A DNA stretch of 64,000 nt from Nansenia antarctica (GCA_963989245.1 OZ022342.1:15397495-15461494); one strand, 5' to 3'; positions 49,195-61,845 are shown, numbered from the stretch's first letter. The notes: generated by a model not told the origin, from the sequence alone. Program-made: numbers and translations.

Positions 49195-49709
49195 TCTATG
49201 GGTTAGGCCCCTTAGTTCAAGTGAAGGGAAATCTTAATGCTACAGCATACAATGCGATTCTAGAGAATTGTATGCTTCCAACTGTGTGGCAACAGTCTGG
49301 GGAAGGCCCTTTCCCGTTTCAGTATGACAGTACCCCCATACACAAAGTGAGGTCCATAATGACATGGTTTGTCAAGTTCTGGGAGAACTTGACTGGCCTG
49401 CACACAGAGCTCTGACCTCAACCCCATCGAACACCTTTGGGATGAACTGGAACGCCGACTGCGAGCCAGTCCTTCTTTCCCAATATCAGGGCCCGACCTC
49501 ATTAATGCTCTTGAGGCAGAATGGGAGCAAATCCCCACAACCATATTCTAAAATCTAGTAGAAAGTCTTCTCAGAAGAGTGGAAGCTGTTATAGCAGCAA
49601 AGGTGGGACCAACTCCATATTAATGCCCATGGTTTTGGAATGACAAATTCAACAAGCACATATGGGTGTGATGTTCGGGTGTCCCAATAATTTTGTCCAT
49701 ATAGTGTAT
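49189..49709 (+). pseudogene. Tc1/mariner-type transposon, internally deleted transposase
   Basis: The C-terminal third of a fish Tc1-like transposase is recognisable: LQVKG-type region near 49215, then NATAYNAILENCMLPTVWQQ, GEGPFPFQYDSTPIHK (second catalytic Asp region) and, after a frame change, LNPIEHLWDELERRLRAS (DDE third-acid region). The right end gtccatatagtgta is the terminal inverted repeat; at the left only about 12 bases (tacactctatgg) survive before the coding remnant. Non-functional. Confidence 0.85.
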
Positions 49710-49918
49710 ATGTATAATATTTAAATCCAAATGCAGCAAACTGAGACCAAAACCCCTCAGTCCTGTTAGTTTGTTCTGGTTACTTCCTTAACCAGAGCAA
49801 TCGTAATTGTAATTACTATGAATTACTATGAAAAAGTAATTACTTACTTTAACCAGAACAATTGTAATTGTAATTATGAATTACAATGCAACAGCATTGT
49901 TGGAGCTGTTTTTCTTTA

Positions 49919-49957
49919 TTTTGTATGGATTCAAGCATAGTTTGAATCCATACAAAA
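49919..49957. other. Perfect 16-bp stem hairpin
   Basis: ttttgtatggattcaa, loop gcatagt, ttgaatccatacaaaa. It lies in the non-coding region 5' of nexmif exon 2, near two copies of a gtaattgtaatta block (49800-49880). Confidence 0.85.
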
Positions 49958-50185
49958 GAGATGATGTCTATATTTATGTTCCTGCTCACTCCAACAGACC
50001 CCAAACAAAGAGATGAGAGCATTCATAGTGCAGTGTGATGTAATAGTGTAAAATATACAGTAACTGTAGTTCTTGCGTTTTATAATCTAAATGTCGCCAG
50101 TTTATACACCAGTTTACAGTTTAGAGACCACAACAAATACAAATGTCTCCTGTGCTCTCATTGTTGTTTCTAGTTGTATTGTACA

Positions 50186-50332
50186 GTACATGGAATATGT
50201 ATCATCTATCTGTAGAGTACCTGGACTATGTATCCTCTATCTGTAGAGTACATGAACTATGTATCCTCTATCTGTAGAGTACATGAACTATGTATCCTCT
50301 GTAGAGTAGCTGGACTATGTATCCTCTTTCTG
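50186..50332. repeat. 31-bp tandem repeat, about 4.5 copies
   Basis: Unit resembling ctatctgtagagtacatgaa plus ctatgtatcct; the last copy is shortened. Confidence 0.85.
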
Positions 50333-50434
50333 CCTATTTCTGTCAAATATATACAGGAATACAGGAATTTCCCCCCCAGCGTTATATATTTAATAACCTT
50401 AATATTGGCTTATAAAAGTTGTAATTTAATTTTA

Positions 50435-50625
50435 ATTTAGCCATTTAGCAGCCGCTTTTAATCCAAAGCGATTTACAATTACGAATTACAGGGACATTCC
50501 CCCTGGAGTAACTGAGGGCTAAGTGCCTTACTCAAGGGCACACTAGTAGTGGTGTTGTTTCAGGCGGGATTTGAACTCACAACCTTCCGATCACAAGTCC
50601 AACTCACTATCCACTAGACTAGACC
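50435..50625 (-). repeat. tRNA-derived SINE
   Basis: On the minus strand ggtctagtctagtggatagt (A-box) and gttgtgagttcaaatcccgc (B-box) form a recognisable tRNA-related head. The other end has tttagcagccgctttt and ccaaagcgatttacaatt, linking it to the repeats at 193 and 29288. 50626-51538 shows no gene. Confidence 0.75.
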
Positions 50626-51587
50626 ACCACTACCCCTGGTGTAGTTGTCAAGAATGATGATCTCTTTGACACTTCCCAAAGCACCAAGAGGAATGAGAAA
50701 ATGTAATGACTCCTTTACAGTGAGGTCCTCTGATGATTCCCCCTTCACTTCAAATAATGTTGGTGTTTTGACAATAATACATGAGATTTCAATGATCTTG
50801 AGCTGAGGTTGCAGTTCCTCTGTTGTGTCTACTACTCTGTGGATGTTGTCCTATCCACCAATAGAAATATATCTTATAAAATATTGTCTCAGCTGTTGTA
50901 ATTGCAAAATTGTAAAATGCTGGCCCTCTACCTTTGCACATATCATGCTGAAGATAATTTGCGTCTCTACAAGAATTATAGGTCCTCTTCCCTGTTTCCA
51001 ATTAAACTTCTGTACTGGGATTACTCTATTTTGAGGTGAAGAGTTTGCAATGTAGACCAAAGACATCAGAGTCTATCATCAGTGCACAGTCGTAAACATA
51101 GATGGTCAGGCTTAGCATTATTGTTGGTGCTGGCTGTGAATCAGTGCTGGCAGAGACGGATTCATGTGGCTAACAAACGCTTGTCACAAATGGCCTCCAA
51201 GAGATGAAACAACATGGTTTAATAATGTGTTAAATTGGACATGATCATTGGACAGTGGGCTGATTTTATGCAACCTCTTATTGCTACTTGTCATCTTCAT
51301 TAATCTGGCCATTTGGATTTGCTCAATGGCTGCAAAAAGAAAAATGAACAAGATGGCAAGAGCAAGGGATATTCAATATGTAAAATAACTGTGACTTCCA
51401 TTTCTATGGTAAAATGTTGATGTAACTTAACTCTAGATGCTTGTAGGTCTGTATTTTATGCTGTAAGCATTTTATTTTGGGCAGCAGCACCACCTGTATT
51501 TTCATAATGTCTTTCTGTCTCTCTGTCTGTTTCTGCAGGTTGGAGAGTGGTAATAATGTAAGGAGCAACTAGAACCACACTTAATTA

Positions 51588-54500
51588 ATGGATGTTTTAC
51601 AAGAAACAAACGTTGCTGTGCTGGTGCAAAACCTGGAACCGATCAACAGAGTGGATCAGAATGGTAAAGATGTCATTATATTGCTTTGTTTGCTAAAAAC
51701 AGGTTACTTGAAAACTATTTGAAATGTTAACTCATGGACAACACCACAATTGAACACCTCAGTTGTATACTTGATGTAGTATATTGTATTCTAAGAGTGG
51801 TATAATCCAGGATATGATGTATTATGTCATAGAATTGTGAAATCCATGTTCAGGAAAAGAGGGAATGTTGCTACATTATTTAAAAGGTTCTTGCTGGTTA
51901 CACAATTCTGAGCCCTTCTACACATTCTTTTTGCCTCCTCTGCTATTTAGTTTGTCTGTGACCTTATGAGAACTGAAAGGCAAGAAGCTCCAGCCTTGAT
52001 ATTTAGTGACCTTAACCTTTGCTGCCTCTGAATGAATCAGTAATGTGTAATGCTCTAAAACAGTCCAGTATTAGGAATGTTTACTGTTGGCTTTTATAAC
52101 TTTAGAACTTTCTTTGAAGAAGAATAGTCTTTTCCTCACATGATCCTGAGTGTTAAGGGTATGCCATTGTTATACCATTGTTATGCTATCCATGCATCAA
52201 TATCTATTCAGAAAATGAAAATGACTGAAATGTCCCTTTTATTTTATTGTCAATGCATTTTCACCTCAAAATATAGAGCACAAAAAGCACAATGACATCC
52301 TTTTTTTTACCTCAGCAGCATTACATTTTTCAAAAGTAGTTCATTATGCCAGGTCTGTGTACACAATGAGTACTTTGTGCAATACATTTAATATCTGAAA
52401 GACCTTTTCATATATCAGCCCAATAGAGGTCTCAGGTCTTCTGACGCTGGCTTTCTCTGTGTACCACATGTACAAAAGAAGAGATTTTGTGAAGCTGCAT
52501 TCTCATTTTATGCACCTAAATTGTGTAATGCACTGCCAGTTTACATTAGGGATGCAACCTCAGCAAATATTTTCAAGTCAAGACTAAAAACCCATCTTTT
52601 TAATATACCTTTAAATGACTTAATAATTAAATGATGATAATGATTAAAGCACTTTGAGCTGCAACATTTGCAGGAAAAGTGCTATACAAATAATGATTAT
52701 TATTATTATTATTATTATTATTTGAAAATACATTGCATTTTCACTCTCTGGGAGAGGAAGAGGCTGCCTGGCACACAAATTAAGTTAAAATGAAAAAGAA
52801 TTAAAGAAAGGCTATTGTTTCTATTGATGATATAACTATTATTCTGTCTCTGATCATTTGAAATGCATACACATTTGAGAGATTAGATGTCAAATGGTTT
52901 TGTATAGCACCATTACTTATATAGAAATAACAATTGAATGATTCTCCACCAGTTAAAAGGGTAGGCGATATTTGGTAGACAAATACAGAATGTGAAAAAA
53001 GACCCTCCTGCCTCATGTTCTGAAATGTATGAGCTGACATCTGATATCATCTCTCTGTTCTGCTCTACAGAATCACATCACCAGGAAAGCACTCTGAAGC
53101 CATATAATACCACCCCTCCACCCACTGGGAATGACCCAGAAGGAGGCCATGAGTGTCAGAGAACCTCTCTGAGCCCTTCCTCACCACTAAACCCTACAGA
53201 GATCCCAGAGCCCAGCATCAGCGATGACTCCTCCACCCATGCCATCTCTCTAACCCCCTGTGCCACCAAGGGGGTGAGTCCCTGGTCTCTACCAGAGGAC
53301 TGTAGTGATAAGGCAGCTTTCACCATGATGGAGTCAGGGAGCGTATCTGCTTTGTCTGGGGACTGCCTAATGCAGCAGAGCCGCACCTGCCTTGGCTGTT
53401 TCATAGAGGATGCCACTGAGACTGAGCCAGGGCTGGGTCTGAGCCGGGGGTACGACAGCTGTCCTGTCTCTGATATGGCCATGCAGTGCATGAGCTCTGG
53501 GGATGGGATCCGCTATGGGGACCAGTTGCTCTCTGACCAGCTACTTAGCTACCCGGCGCACAAGGTTAGAGCATCGGAAAAGCAGGATGAGGAGAAGTCA
53601 TCAGAGGACAGCGACTCAGAGGACCCCACCTCGAAAAGTATCTATGAGGGCCTGCTCCTAGACAAGTGCAATGGAGAGGAGGTTCTGCTTGCCAACTCCA
53701 GCCAGGACTGGGGCTGCTTTGAGTCATTTATTAGTGAGAGCAAGATAGAGCTGCTCGATCTCTGCTCTAAGAATGAGCTCTCTGTTAATCTCTTCTCAGA
53801 GGAGGATGTAGATAACTACATGTTTGACGATGAGGATTCCACCCTGGGCAGTGACGTGTGTTCACTGAAGATCCGCTACGAGTCCTTCCAGGACAATGTT
53901 AGAGAGAAAACCAATGCCATTCAGGAGGAGACACAGTTTAACTTCTTCCCTAGCATTGCGGCTAAAAAGGAGAGTGAGGCAATCAAGAAGGGGGCTGATG
54001 GGTGGCAGGAGAAGGGAGAGAAGGTCTGGGTGGAAGGAGAAAAGGTTGACAAAGGCAGTAGCAGCTCTGCTGAAGGGACGCCGAATGTCAGTCTAGAGAG
54101 TAGCTACCTATTTGACTTCAACAACTCCACAGAGGACTCTGGTGAGTACAGCGATGACAGCTCGTGCACTGGCTCCTCCATAGACACTTGCCAGACCAAG
54201 CGAAAACACTGTTTCCTATCCAGAGAGAACTCCAGTTCATCCAGTCAGCTGAGCTACGGGCTACGGGCCAAGAGGAAGGTCAGATACAGTGAGGACTATC
54301 TGTATGACGTGGACTCTATCGAGAGTGAGAGGAACACTGAGAAGCGAGACAAACAGCCAGTCGGTCTGAAAAAAGAGGAGGATGACGACTGGTGTCCAAA
54401 GAAGAGAAGAAAGTCTGCACGGAGAGACCCACGAGTGATAATCAAATATATCATCATAAACAGATTTAAAGGAGAGAAGCACATGTTAGTAAAGCTTGGT

Positions 54501-57056
54501 AAAATCAACACATCAGAGACAACAGTAAGCTTAAGTAAGGATTTAGTTCATAAATACCAGAGACTGGCCCCACTGAAAAACTACTGGCAAAAGAGATGGC
54601 AGGCGATGCAGGAGAAGCGCAGGCTGGCTTCTGGTGATAAAAACAAATGTCACAATGGCTGCAGACGACCCTTCAATTCTAGTTCTCCGAAACGAAAATA
54701 CAGGATTGCAAATAGAGTCAGGATTCAAAGAATTCACACTGTAGACCGTTCTACAAACCACAGCCATCACAAGCAAGAGACTGGTGCTGAGGATGAGCCT
54801 GTCTGTACAGATACAACATTATTAACAACAACAACTTCTCACTGTGATGGTAGATTAAACCATGGCAGTGTCACGGGAAAAAGCAGATCACAAGAGAGGG
54901 AGCTGAAGAGACTGGGAAATAAGTTTGTGAAAATAAGGAAATTTAAAAGCGAGGCCAGACTGAGGTCCCAAAAAATGAAAGATGCTCAGCAAGAGGATAT
55001 CAAAACTGAGCGAAACCTACAAGAGTTTGGCCCCCTAGCCCTTAATCAGAACCCTGACATTAATTACTCAACTGCAGACAACAGCCAACTTTCTGATGAC
55101 ACTATCAACCCTGAAAACACCAGTTTTATACCAGCCCCCTGCTCACCTCCTAGCACAACAACACAATCGAATAATACTTCTCTACCAGTCATCCCTGGAG
55201 GCTACCTCCAAACCTTACTAGATGCATCAGATTCATCCAGTAACACAGGAATCTCATATTTCCCCCAGCAACAATCTAGGCACTTTCCCCATGGCATCTC
55301 CGAGGAGGAGAGTCAATTCACAAACCTCCAACTGGCCCAGAGCTGCGCTCTCTCTCCTCAGTCAGAGCTGCAACAATCCCCCCCAAACTGCTCCAATCGG
55401 ATGGAGGCAAATGTCCCTCATACATGGCAGTCTGGAGCTGAACAGCTGCTGTTTGAACCTGACATTCCACCTGAATCTGCCAATATAGGTGCTAGCTTTT
55501 CCAGTACCATGCCTTTAACAATAACAAACAACTTGCCTGTGTCAGAATATAGTCAAGTGAACTTGGACACCAACAGACTGTTGTATGATGAGACTTATTT
55601 GTCTGAGGAGCCGACACAGGTAGACTCAGGCTTACAGGGCTGCCAGGTCTCATCTGAAGAGGGACAGTACCATAGAGTAATCTTGGGCACTGAAAATGGC
55701 AGATTGGTTAGCTTTGACTCAGTGGGTTCACTATCAGCCACCTCTAGCAATTACAGCTCTCTAAGTCTCAAGTCCTGTGAGAAGGACAGTGAAGAGGATG
55801 TGAATGACAACTTCCTGGCCCACTGCAGTCCCAAACTGGTGATCCAGCAGAGCACTGACGAAATCACTCCTCTCAGGGAATCCACCGACCTACTGGACAT
55901 CTCCAACTTCACCCCTGATAAGTTTAGGCACTCGTCTTTATCAGAGATGTCGCCACCAGACACTCCGAATTTGTCTCCACAGGTAATGGGACCAGAATTG
56001 AGAGAAAGCCTGGGAAAAGCCAGAGATTTTTCAGAGCCAGAAGAATTGACTCTTTCAGCTACACCTGAAGTGAAGTGGGAGTGTAGTGCCATGCAACAAC
56101 ATAGGTATGATGGCAGAGCCATAAACAATCAACAGTTCCAGTTCCATACTTTCAATGATGAGGATGCTACAGGGTTAATTGATAAGAAGGTCAGTGCAGA
56201 TGTTTTTGATGAGCAGGCCAAATCCAATGGAGGCAGTACTAAAGGTCCCAAGTCAAAAAGGAAAACAACCAGCAAACAGAACCTAGTTCAAGTTGAAGGC
56301 TCTGCACAAGAACAGAGGGGCATGAAGAAAACCAAGAAGGCTGCCAAGACGGAGAAAAACAAAAACCCTCGGCAGAATTCTCGTGCATCCGAAAAGTTGA
56401 AGGCCCTGCTCGATGTAGAGATTTCAAAAGGCCAGGCGAAATTCCCAAATCTGTCAATGATGGATGCAGTGAGTGGAGGACTTGCCGGACTCTCTGAGGA
56501 ATGGCCTTTACTGAACGAGCAAAGCGGGGGCTGGGCAGACGGTAACCAGAATAACTCTGTGCACGATGATCAGCGAGAGTTTGAGGAGCCCTCTAACATT
56601 CTGTCTAACATAGTCTCTGGGATGGCGGAGGTCCAGAGGTTTATGAAGGTCTCTATTGAGCCGCTCTGGGATCCTATGTCTGGAATCTGTCAGCCTCCAG
56701 AGACCAACAGCCTTAAGACTAAGACACTTAAAATTTTGGCGGGAACAACGCCTGATAATAGGAAAAAGGGTGGTTATGCTGCATCCGCTGGGGCTGGGCG
56801 GGGAAGGAAGGCAACTGGTAGAGGAGCTAAAAACCAAGCCAAGTTAATTCCCTCCAACCCCTTCTTCCCTCCTCTCACTCTAGACTGTAACATGTTCAAC
56901 AAGACCAGCTTGGGTTTACCTGGAATGTGTGGGCCTGCACACAAAAAAATGTACCGTCACAAAACCAGTGCAAAATTCGCCAGGGACGAAAACAACACAG
57001 GGAAGCGGGACACGAAGAACCTAGCGTTGATGTCTTCTTATGAGAAACTGAGGTAA
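51588..57056 (+). CDS. nexmif: Neurite extension and migration factor NEXMIF (KIAA2022)
   Basis: Neuronal nuclear protein needed for neurite outgrowth, adhesion and migration; human mutations cause X-linked intellectual disability with epilepsy. Two coding exons: 51588-51663 (25 codons plus 1 nt, starting MDVLQETN) and 53071-57056, giving 1353 residues (human about 1516). The 5' exon starts at 51539 and has in-frame stops before the ATG. Blocks close to the human protein include GDCLMQQSRTCLGCF, YGDQLLSDQLL, ESKIELLDLCSKNELS, DVDNYMFDDEDSTLGSDVCS, YGLRAKRKVRYSEDYLYDVD, IIKYIIINRFKGEK, VIPGGYLQTLLDASD, AHCSPKLVIQQSTDEI and LLDISNFTPDKFRHSSLSEM. The protein is largely low-complexity, acidic/Ser-rich with basic NLS-like clusters. 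It ends SSYEKLR then TAA, about 30 residues earlier than I remember for human; AG|GTAATG at the stop could be a donor (see findings). Confidence 0.95.
52420..52725 (+). mobile_element. LINE 3' end in nexmif intron
   Basis: Plus-strand translation around 52495-52615 gives YAPKLCNALPVYIRDATS and FKSRLKTHLFNIPL, the end of an L2/CR1-like LINE reverse-transcriptase ORF. It is followed by a 3' UTR with agtgctatacaaataatgat and an (ATT)n tail at 52694-52722. 51664-52419 and 52726-53070 show nothing else. Confidence 0.75.
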
Positions 57057-59274
57057 TGTTTTGTAACCGTGGCTGCAAAATAAGTTTCCCTCAAACTATA
57101 CGCTGCTTGTGCAGTTCCCAGGGTTTCCTTTTCCACTGTTCTCGCTTTTAACAAATGCAAGTGTTGCATGGCAAAGACATTAACCCTGACTACCTTGCCT
57201 CCTTCTTTTTCACACCAAGTTGAGCTGAAATAACTTGCATGTGAGATTTTATTTGTTGCTCTGAAACTACCTATTGAGTGATTGTCTCCAGCTTGACATG
57301 GACTTCAAACTACGGTGGCTGCATTTTTTCTGACACTACTGCTTCATCTTTTTTTTGCTGTTTTTGTTTTTGTTTCTTTAGGTTTGACTTTTGTATAATA
57401 AGAAAAATGCCTTGAAACTGATTTGAAGATTATTTTTGTGATACTTAATGGTTTGCTTTGTTTTTTCAATTCTTTATTTCAGTGGAACTGCTTGCCCCAT
57501 CCTAATGTCAAAATTCTTTCTGTGGCTCTGCACACATTTTTAAAACGGCACTGACAGTTCAAAAGTCCTCCGTCCTTCAGAAAATGGTTGCCTTCTGTTT
57601 ATCAAGAGAGTGCAGTAGTAAGGGGCCAGTTACAGTATCCTATTTTTACTGATAACCCATTTAATTTGTGGATGTTCTACTGGTGTTGGACAACATTTTC
57701 ACTGTTCTGCTGGGAACCAGAGTTTTCATAATAAAAAAGGGAAACTTTTATATTGATTATAAAATGGCTTTCTCAAACTGGCTATACTTTCTTATCATTC
57801 TGGAAATGCATTATTTGTTATTTGCTTACTGACATTGTTTGGGGGGAGGAGGAGGATGGTGGGTAAATGAGGTATGCACCCTGTTTATAATGTTTTAATG
57901 CCTGGATAGCATTGAACAGTAATTTTGATGTATTCCAGTGCTTTGTTCTCAGAATTGCAATTTGTTAATGCTATTGTACAGAGACATATGCACTATTTGC
58001 AGAATATGACAATAATTGTAATGTTGAAATTAATGTGCCAAACAATTAACAAGTACCTGTACAGACATTTTTTATCTATATGAATATTTGCTGTTTCATG
58101 TTTTCTTTTGTTATGGTTTGGGGATGGGGGTTCTGGACTGTGGTGGCCAGTTGACACTCCTTTTATCAGGCACCTGCAGCTGACAGTGATACACCTTTAC
58201 CAAATTGAACACAACTGTCTTCTTTTGTCCTTTTAAATAATTGCCAAATTGACTGAACTTAAAATCAACAGCCTGGTAACACAGAGAATGGGATGAAGAG
58301 AAATCCTATGGAAAGCAGAGAAAAATAGCAAGCTGTTTCAGAAAGACTTCTATATATAAAAAAATATATATATTAAAAAAATACTGTCAATATTACTATT
58401 AACCAAATCAACAACTTTCTTGCAATTGAAAATGAACACTGTGTCAATAAGAAATCTTTGTGCTGTAACACTGTATTTAAATGTGGAGGTTTGTACCATT
58501 AACTAAAGGTTAAGTTGCACACTGCTTCATGTTACTATACACTTCAATCCTTAACCCAACATTAATATGGAGCTCTGCTCTGCATTAGAGTCAGGGTTGG
58601 GTTACATTTGATCAATTCAGTAAGTGAAAAAAATGTGGCTTATTTTCAATGATTTTGAAGTTATTCCTGAATTGAGGGGATTTAAATAGGAACAATACCA
58701 ACCATGATTATATTCCTATGTTTAGAGATAGATAAATATTGTAAATTGCCTGTCTCTCTGACTCTCCATCCCCCTCCATGTTCGCCAACTTGCCAGGTTA
58801 GCCTTCAAGAGGAGTTTCTGAAGGGATCGGGACAGATGCCACCACCAGGTGGTGTGGAGCAGACTGCCTAACATCATCCCTGCCCATTGTCAATTGAATG
58901 TACTGTACTTCCTCTCCAACATGATCTTTATATGAGGTACCACTGTTGAGCTGCCTCAGAAAGGTGCTGTAAAAGCTAATTGGATTAAAGGTTACTGAAA
59001 AGGGATGAAAGGATCCCCTGTGTGCCCTATTTATGAATGTATTCAATAAATCATACTGTTATGTTCTATGTACTTCTGCCATGATTTTTACATTAATTAG
59101 AATTATGTTTTGCCATTTTTGTTAAAAAAGAATATTGAGCTTTATACATATTGTCAGAGCTGTTGCTAGAGGAACTCAAAAACAAATTTTGACGTCCTTG
59201 AAAAATCTTGTATATTTTTCAGTGTGCCAATTTTAAAAATATTTTCTAAGTGTATATTTTTTTCTTAGAAAGTG

Positions 59275-59359
<85 letters not shown>

Positions 59360-59800
59360 TGCGTGCGTGTGTGTGTGTGCGTGTGCGTGTGTGTGTGTGT
59401 GTACCCTTTTTTGCCTTTGTAAAATATCAAACATGGAAAAAAAACACAAAAAGGAGAAGGAAAATTATACAGGAAAAAAGCTGTAACATTTTGTCCGAAG
59501 TTTTGTAATCAGACAAATCTTGTTGTGAGAGTGTAGTGCTACAGTGTATACATATAAAGAATGATAAAACAAAAAGAAAACTGAAATAAAGTCTTATTTG
59601 TGATTTCATTGCTGTTTTATAGATTTTCATGTAAATCATTTTAGTATTATTTTGTTTTGTTGTAACTGTTTCAAAGGTTTAAATATTTGTGAACAAGCCT
59701 GTATGGTGATAATGTAATATTGGTAAGTTGCTGAGTTTTGTAAAAATGTTTATGGAATAAATATTCAAATTAAAATGAGCTTTTGATTGCCCCTTTCAGA
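57057..59800 (+). other. Probable nexmif 3' UTR
   Basis: AT-rich non-coding region after the nexmif stop, with AATAAA at 57730-57735, 59045-59050, 59585-59590 and 59756-59761. Long 3' UTRs are usual for this gene. No other gene seen. Confidence 0.5.
59275..59401. repeat. (TG)n microsatellite with CG interruptions
   Basis: About 60 TG units; TGCG interruptions lie in 59355-59390. It falls within the presumed nexmif 3' UTR. Confidence 0.93.
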
Positions 59801-60009
59801 TGAGTCCATGTTCTTCTCTGTAATGAATAGGGACTATTGACTCCAACAACAACAACAACAACAACAACAAGGAATAGGCCTACTTTTGATCAAACTTGAA
59901 CTGATTCACAGGACTGCAAACTAGTAGACTGTTACCAAACCACCATCTGCATCATGGGACTTAACACTAACGCAGACCTTTGTGTTTCCATCTCATGGAC
60001 CCCAATTGA

Positions 60010-60132
60010 AATAAGCCAGTGGCTTTCTTGGATTTTTATCCTGTTAGTTGACCTTGTATGTAATATGTACTTTCATGTACCTACTTCTGCAAATCTTCTA
60101 ATAAAGTTTTCAATCAATCAATCAATCAATCT
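60010..60132 (+). repeat. Possible LINE 3' tail ending in (ATCA)n
   Basis: ttctaataaagttttcaatc followed by a 4-bp tandem tail is typical of a fish non-LTR retrotransposon 3' end. No coding remnant was identified. An (AAC)n run lies at about 59846-59870. Confidence 0.4.
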
Positions 60133-60456
60133 CTGACGGCTGCCCCCCAAAAAGTTCTGGGCCATGGTCTTGGTGGTATCTTTTTGCGACCAGTATCCTT
60201 GCTCACCCCAAGTCCTCGGAATCACCATTGGTGAAGTTGAAACACAACTTTACAAAAATAACGCGAGTGCTTACATCGCCAAAAAGAGCAAAACAACACT
60301 CCTTCTGTCTCAAGAAGCCTTTTAGGCATGCCTGATAAGGATAGGCCCTCTCCACCCACCCATGACACTAGTCTATCTTTCTACAGCTGACTCGGCAAAG
60401 CCATCACGTTTTTTTTACGTTTTCATCTTGGAATATTAAATGATATATATATAGAT

Positions 60457-60464
60457 AGATTAAC

Positions 60465-60505
<41 letters not shown>
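60457..60505. repeat. (TA)n microsatellite
   Basis: Alternating AT run with a short ataga interruption on its left. 60506-61423 holds no supportable gene. Confidence 0.85.
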
Positions 60506-60507
<2 letters not shown>

Positions 60508-61423
60508 TTAACCTTCCTCTTCTGTTGACGGTCAAATCTGACCGAATGACTTTGTTTGTAATCATAAATATTGTGTTTTTCATCCCATTGCCTCAAAGAC
60601 CTGTTATGTTATCCTCCACCCTAGGCCCCTGAGCTTATACACTTGATTGCATTGAATTGCATTTTGGGGGATTTATTGAACCGTGTCACACCTATGATGT
60701 TTCCGGTCAGAATTGACCGCCATAGGAAATGAATGGGTAATAATAATTAAAATAAATAAATACATCAATACATCCCATACAACAATGGAACGGGGAGAAT
60801 CTCAGCTACAACACTAACTAAATAATTTCCATCTCCAGTACACACAGCCTACATGCCAGCCATTTTTATAATATACAGTAATGTACAGTAAACACTATCT
60901 TTGAACTTGCTGCAAAATTATAATATGAAATTAACCCCTGGTGTCATTCTGTCTGCCACCCCTTGATTTTACTTGCTTTGACTGTTCAAATGAGATATCA
61001 ACCATCAAAATTGGATAAGGGGTTCCAGAGATATCACTGTGCAAAACACACCGGTCAAAGTAGCAAAGTTGGAAAATGAAACAAACAGAAGAGGAAGGTG
61101 ACGTACTGTCAATCACAGCCGTTGAGAAGATCACAGAATTGTCTATGGGCTTTCTCCAGTAGATGGCACCATTCAATCATTTTAAAAATAAATGCAACCT
61201 GAAATTGTAAATTGTAATTATGAATTTAATTTCGGACATTGTATCGGTCAGAAATAATCTCTCTGAGACAGGCAGGAATGTTGGCTCCGACTTCACAACG
61301 CCTACTAGTAGCAGACCTAATGATGCATCAAAAACGGCCTAATTCTCAGAATTTCCTCACAGTAAATACGTCCCCTGGCCTGAATATAAATAATTATACA
61401 TTACATTCCAGAAACATAACACA

Positions 61424-61613
61424 GGCTGTGTTCGGAATAGCGTACTAGCATACTACTCATACTAGATATGACGTAGATTTTGAGTATGTAGTACGTTCGA
61501 ACTGTACAGTATGCGAGATTTGAGTATGCGAGAAATTTAGTAGGTAGTATGCAGTATATACTCATTGAGTATGCTAGTATGCAGTATGCTAGTACGCTAT
61601 TCCGAACACAGCC
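61424..61613. mobile_element. 190-bp MITE with perfect 31-bp terminal inverted repeats
   Basis: Left end ggctgtgttcggaatagcgt continuing to 61454 is the exact reverse complement of 61583-61613. The interior repeats agtatgctagtatgcagtat and related motifs and is partly palindromic. No target-site duplication is obvious. It sits about 230 bp upstream of the prps1 ATG. Confidence 0.88.
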
Positions 61614-61636
61614 ATAGATTCTGGTCGACTGACTAA

Positions 61637-61667
61637 GCCCCGCCTTTTTAACTGTTCCATCCAATCA
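61637..61667 (+). promoter_or_regulatory. prps1 proximal promoter elements (GC box and CCAAT box)
   Basis: gccccgcc at 61637-61644 and ccaatcag at 61661-61668, 180-210 bp upstream of the prps1 start, followed by a CpG-rich leader (cctgcgcgtgcggtgg, ctcgcgtcgtg). Typical of a TATA-less housekeeping promoter. Confidence 0.5.
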
Positions 61668-61845
61668 GGGCTGTAGACGGTCCCTGCGCGTGCGGTGGTG
61701 GAACGTACTTCTCGCGTCGTGTAGTGGAAGGCAGTAGCAGCCGGCTCTCGTCTCCGTGACAACGACTATTTTTGCTTGTTTACCTCAGAACTTTTTGTGA
61801 CTGAGGGGGTCAGTTTGAACATCCAGAGCACAGGAACGTCCCAAA

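Noticed and set aside
52992..53070. Extension of the nexmif large exon upstream to an ATG at 52992
   Set aside because: A pyrimidine-rich tract and CAG acceptor end at 53070, and joining the 51588-51663 exon there preserves the frame. The upstream residues look like intron read-through.
57375..57415. Short terminal nexmif exon after the tttctttag at 57375-57383
   Set aside because: The joined peptide would end after about 10 residues with no similarity to the known C-terminus; the acceptor alone is not enough.
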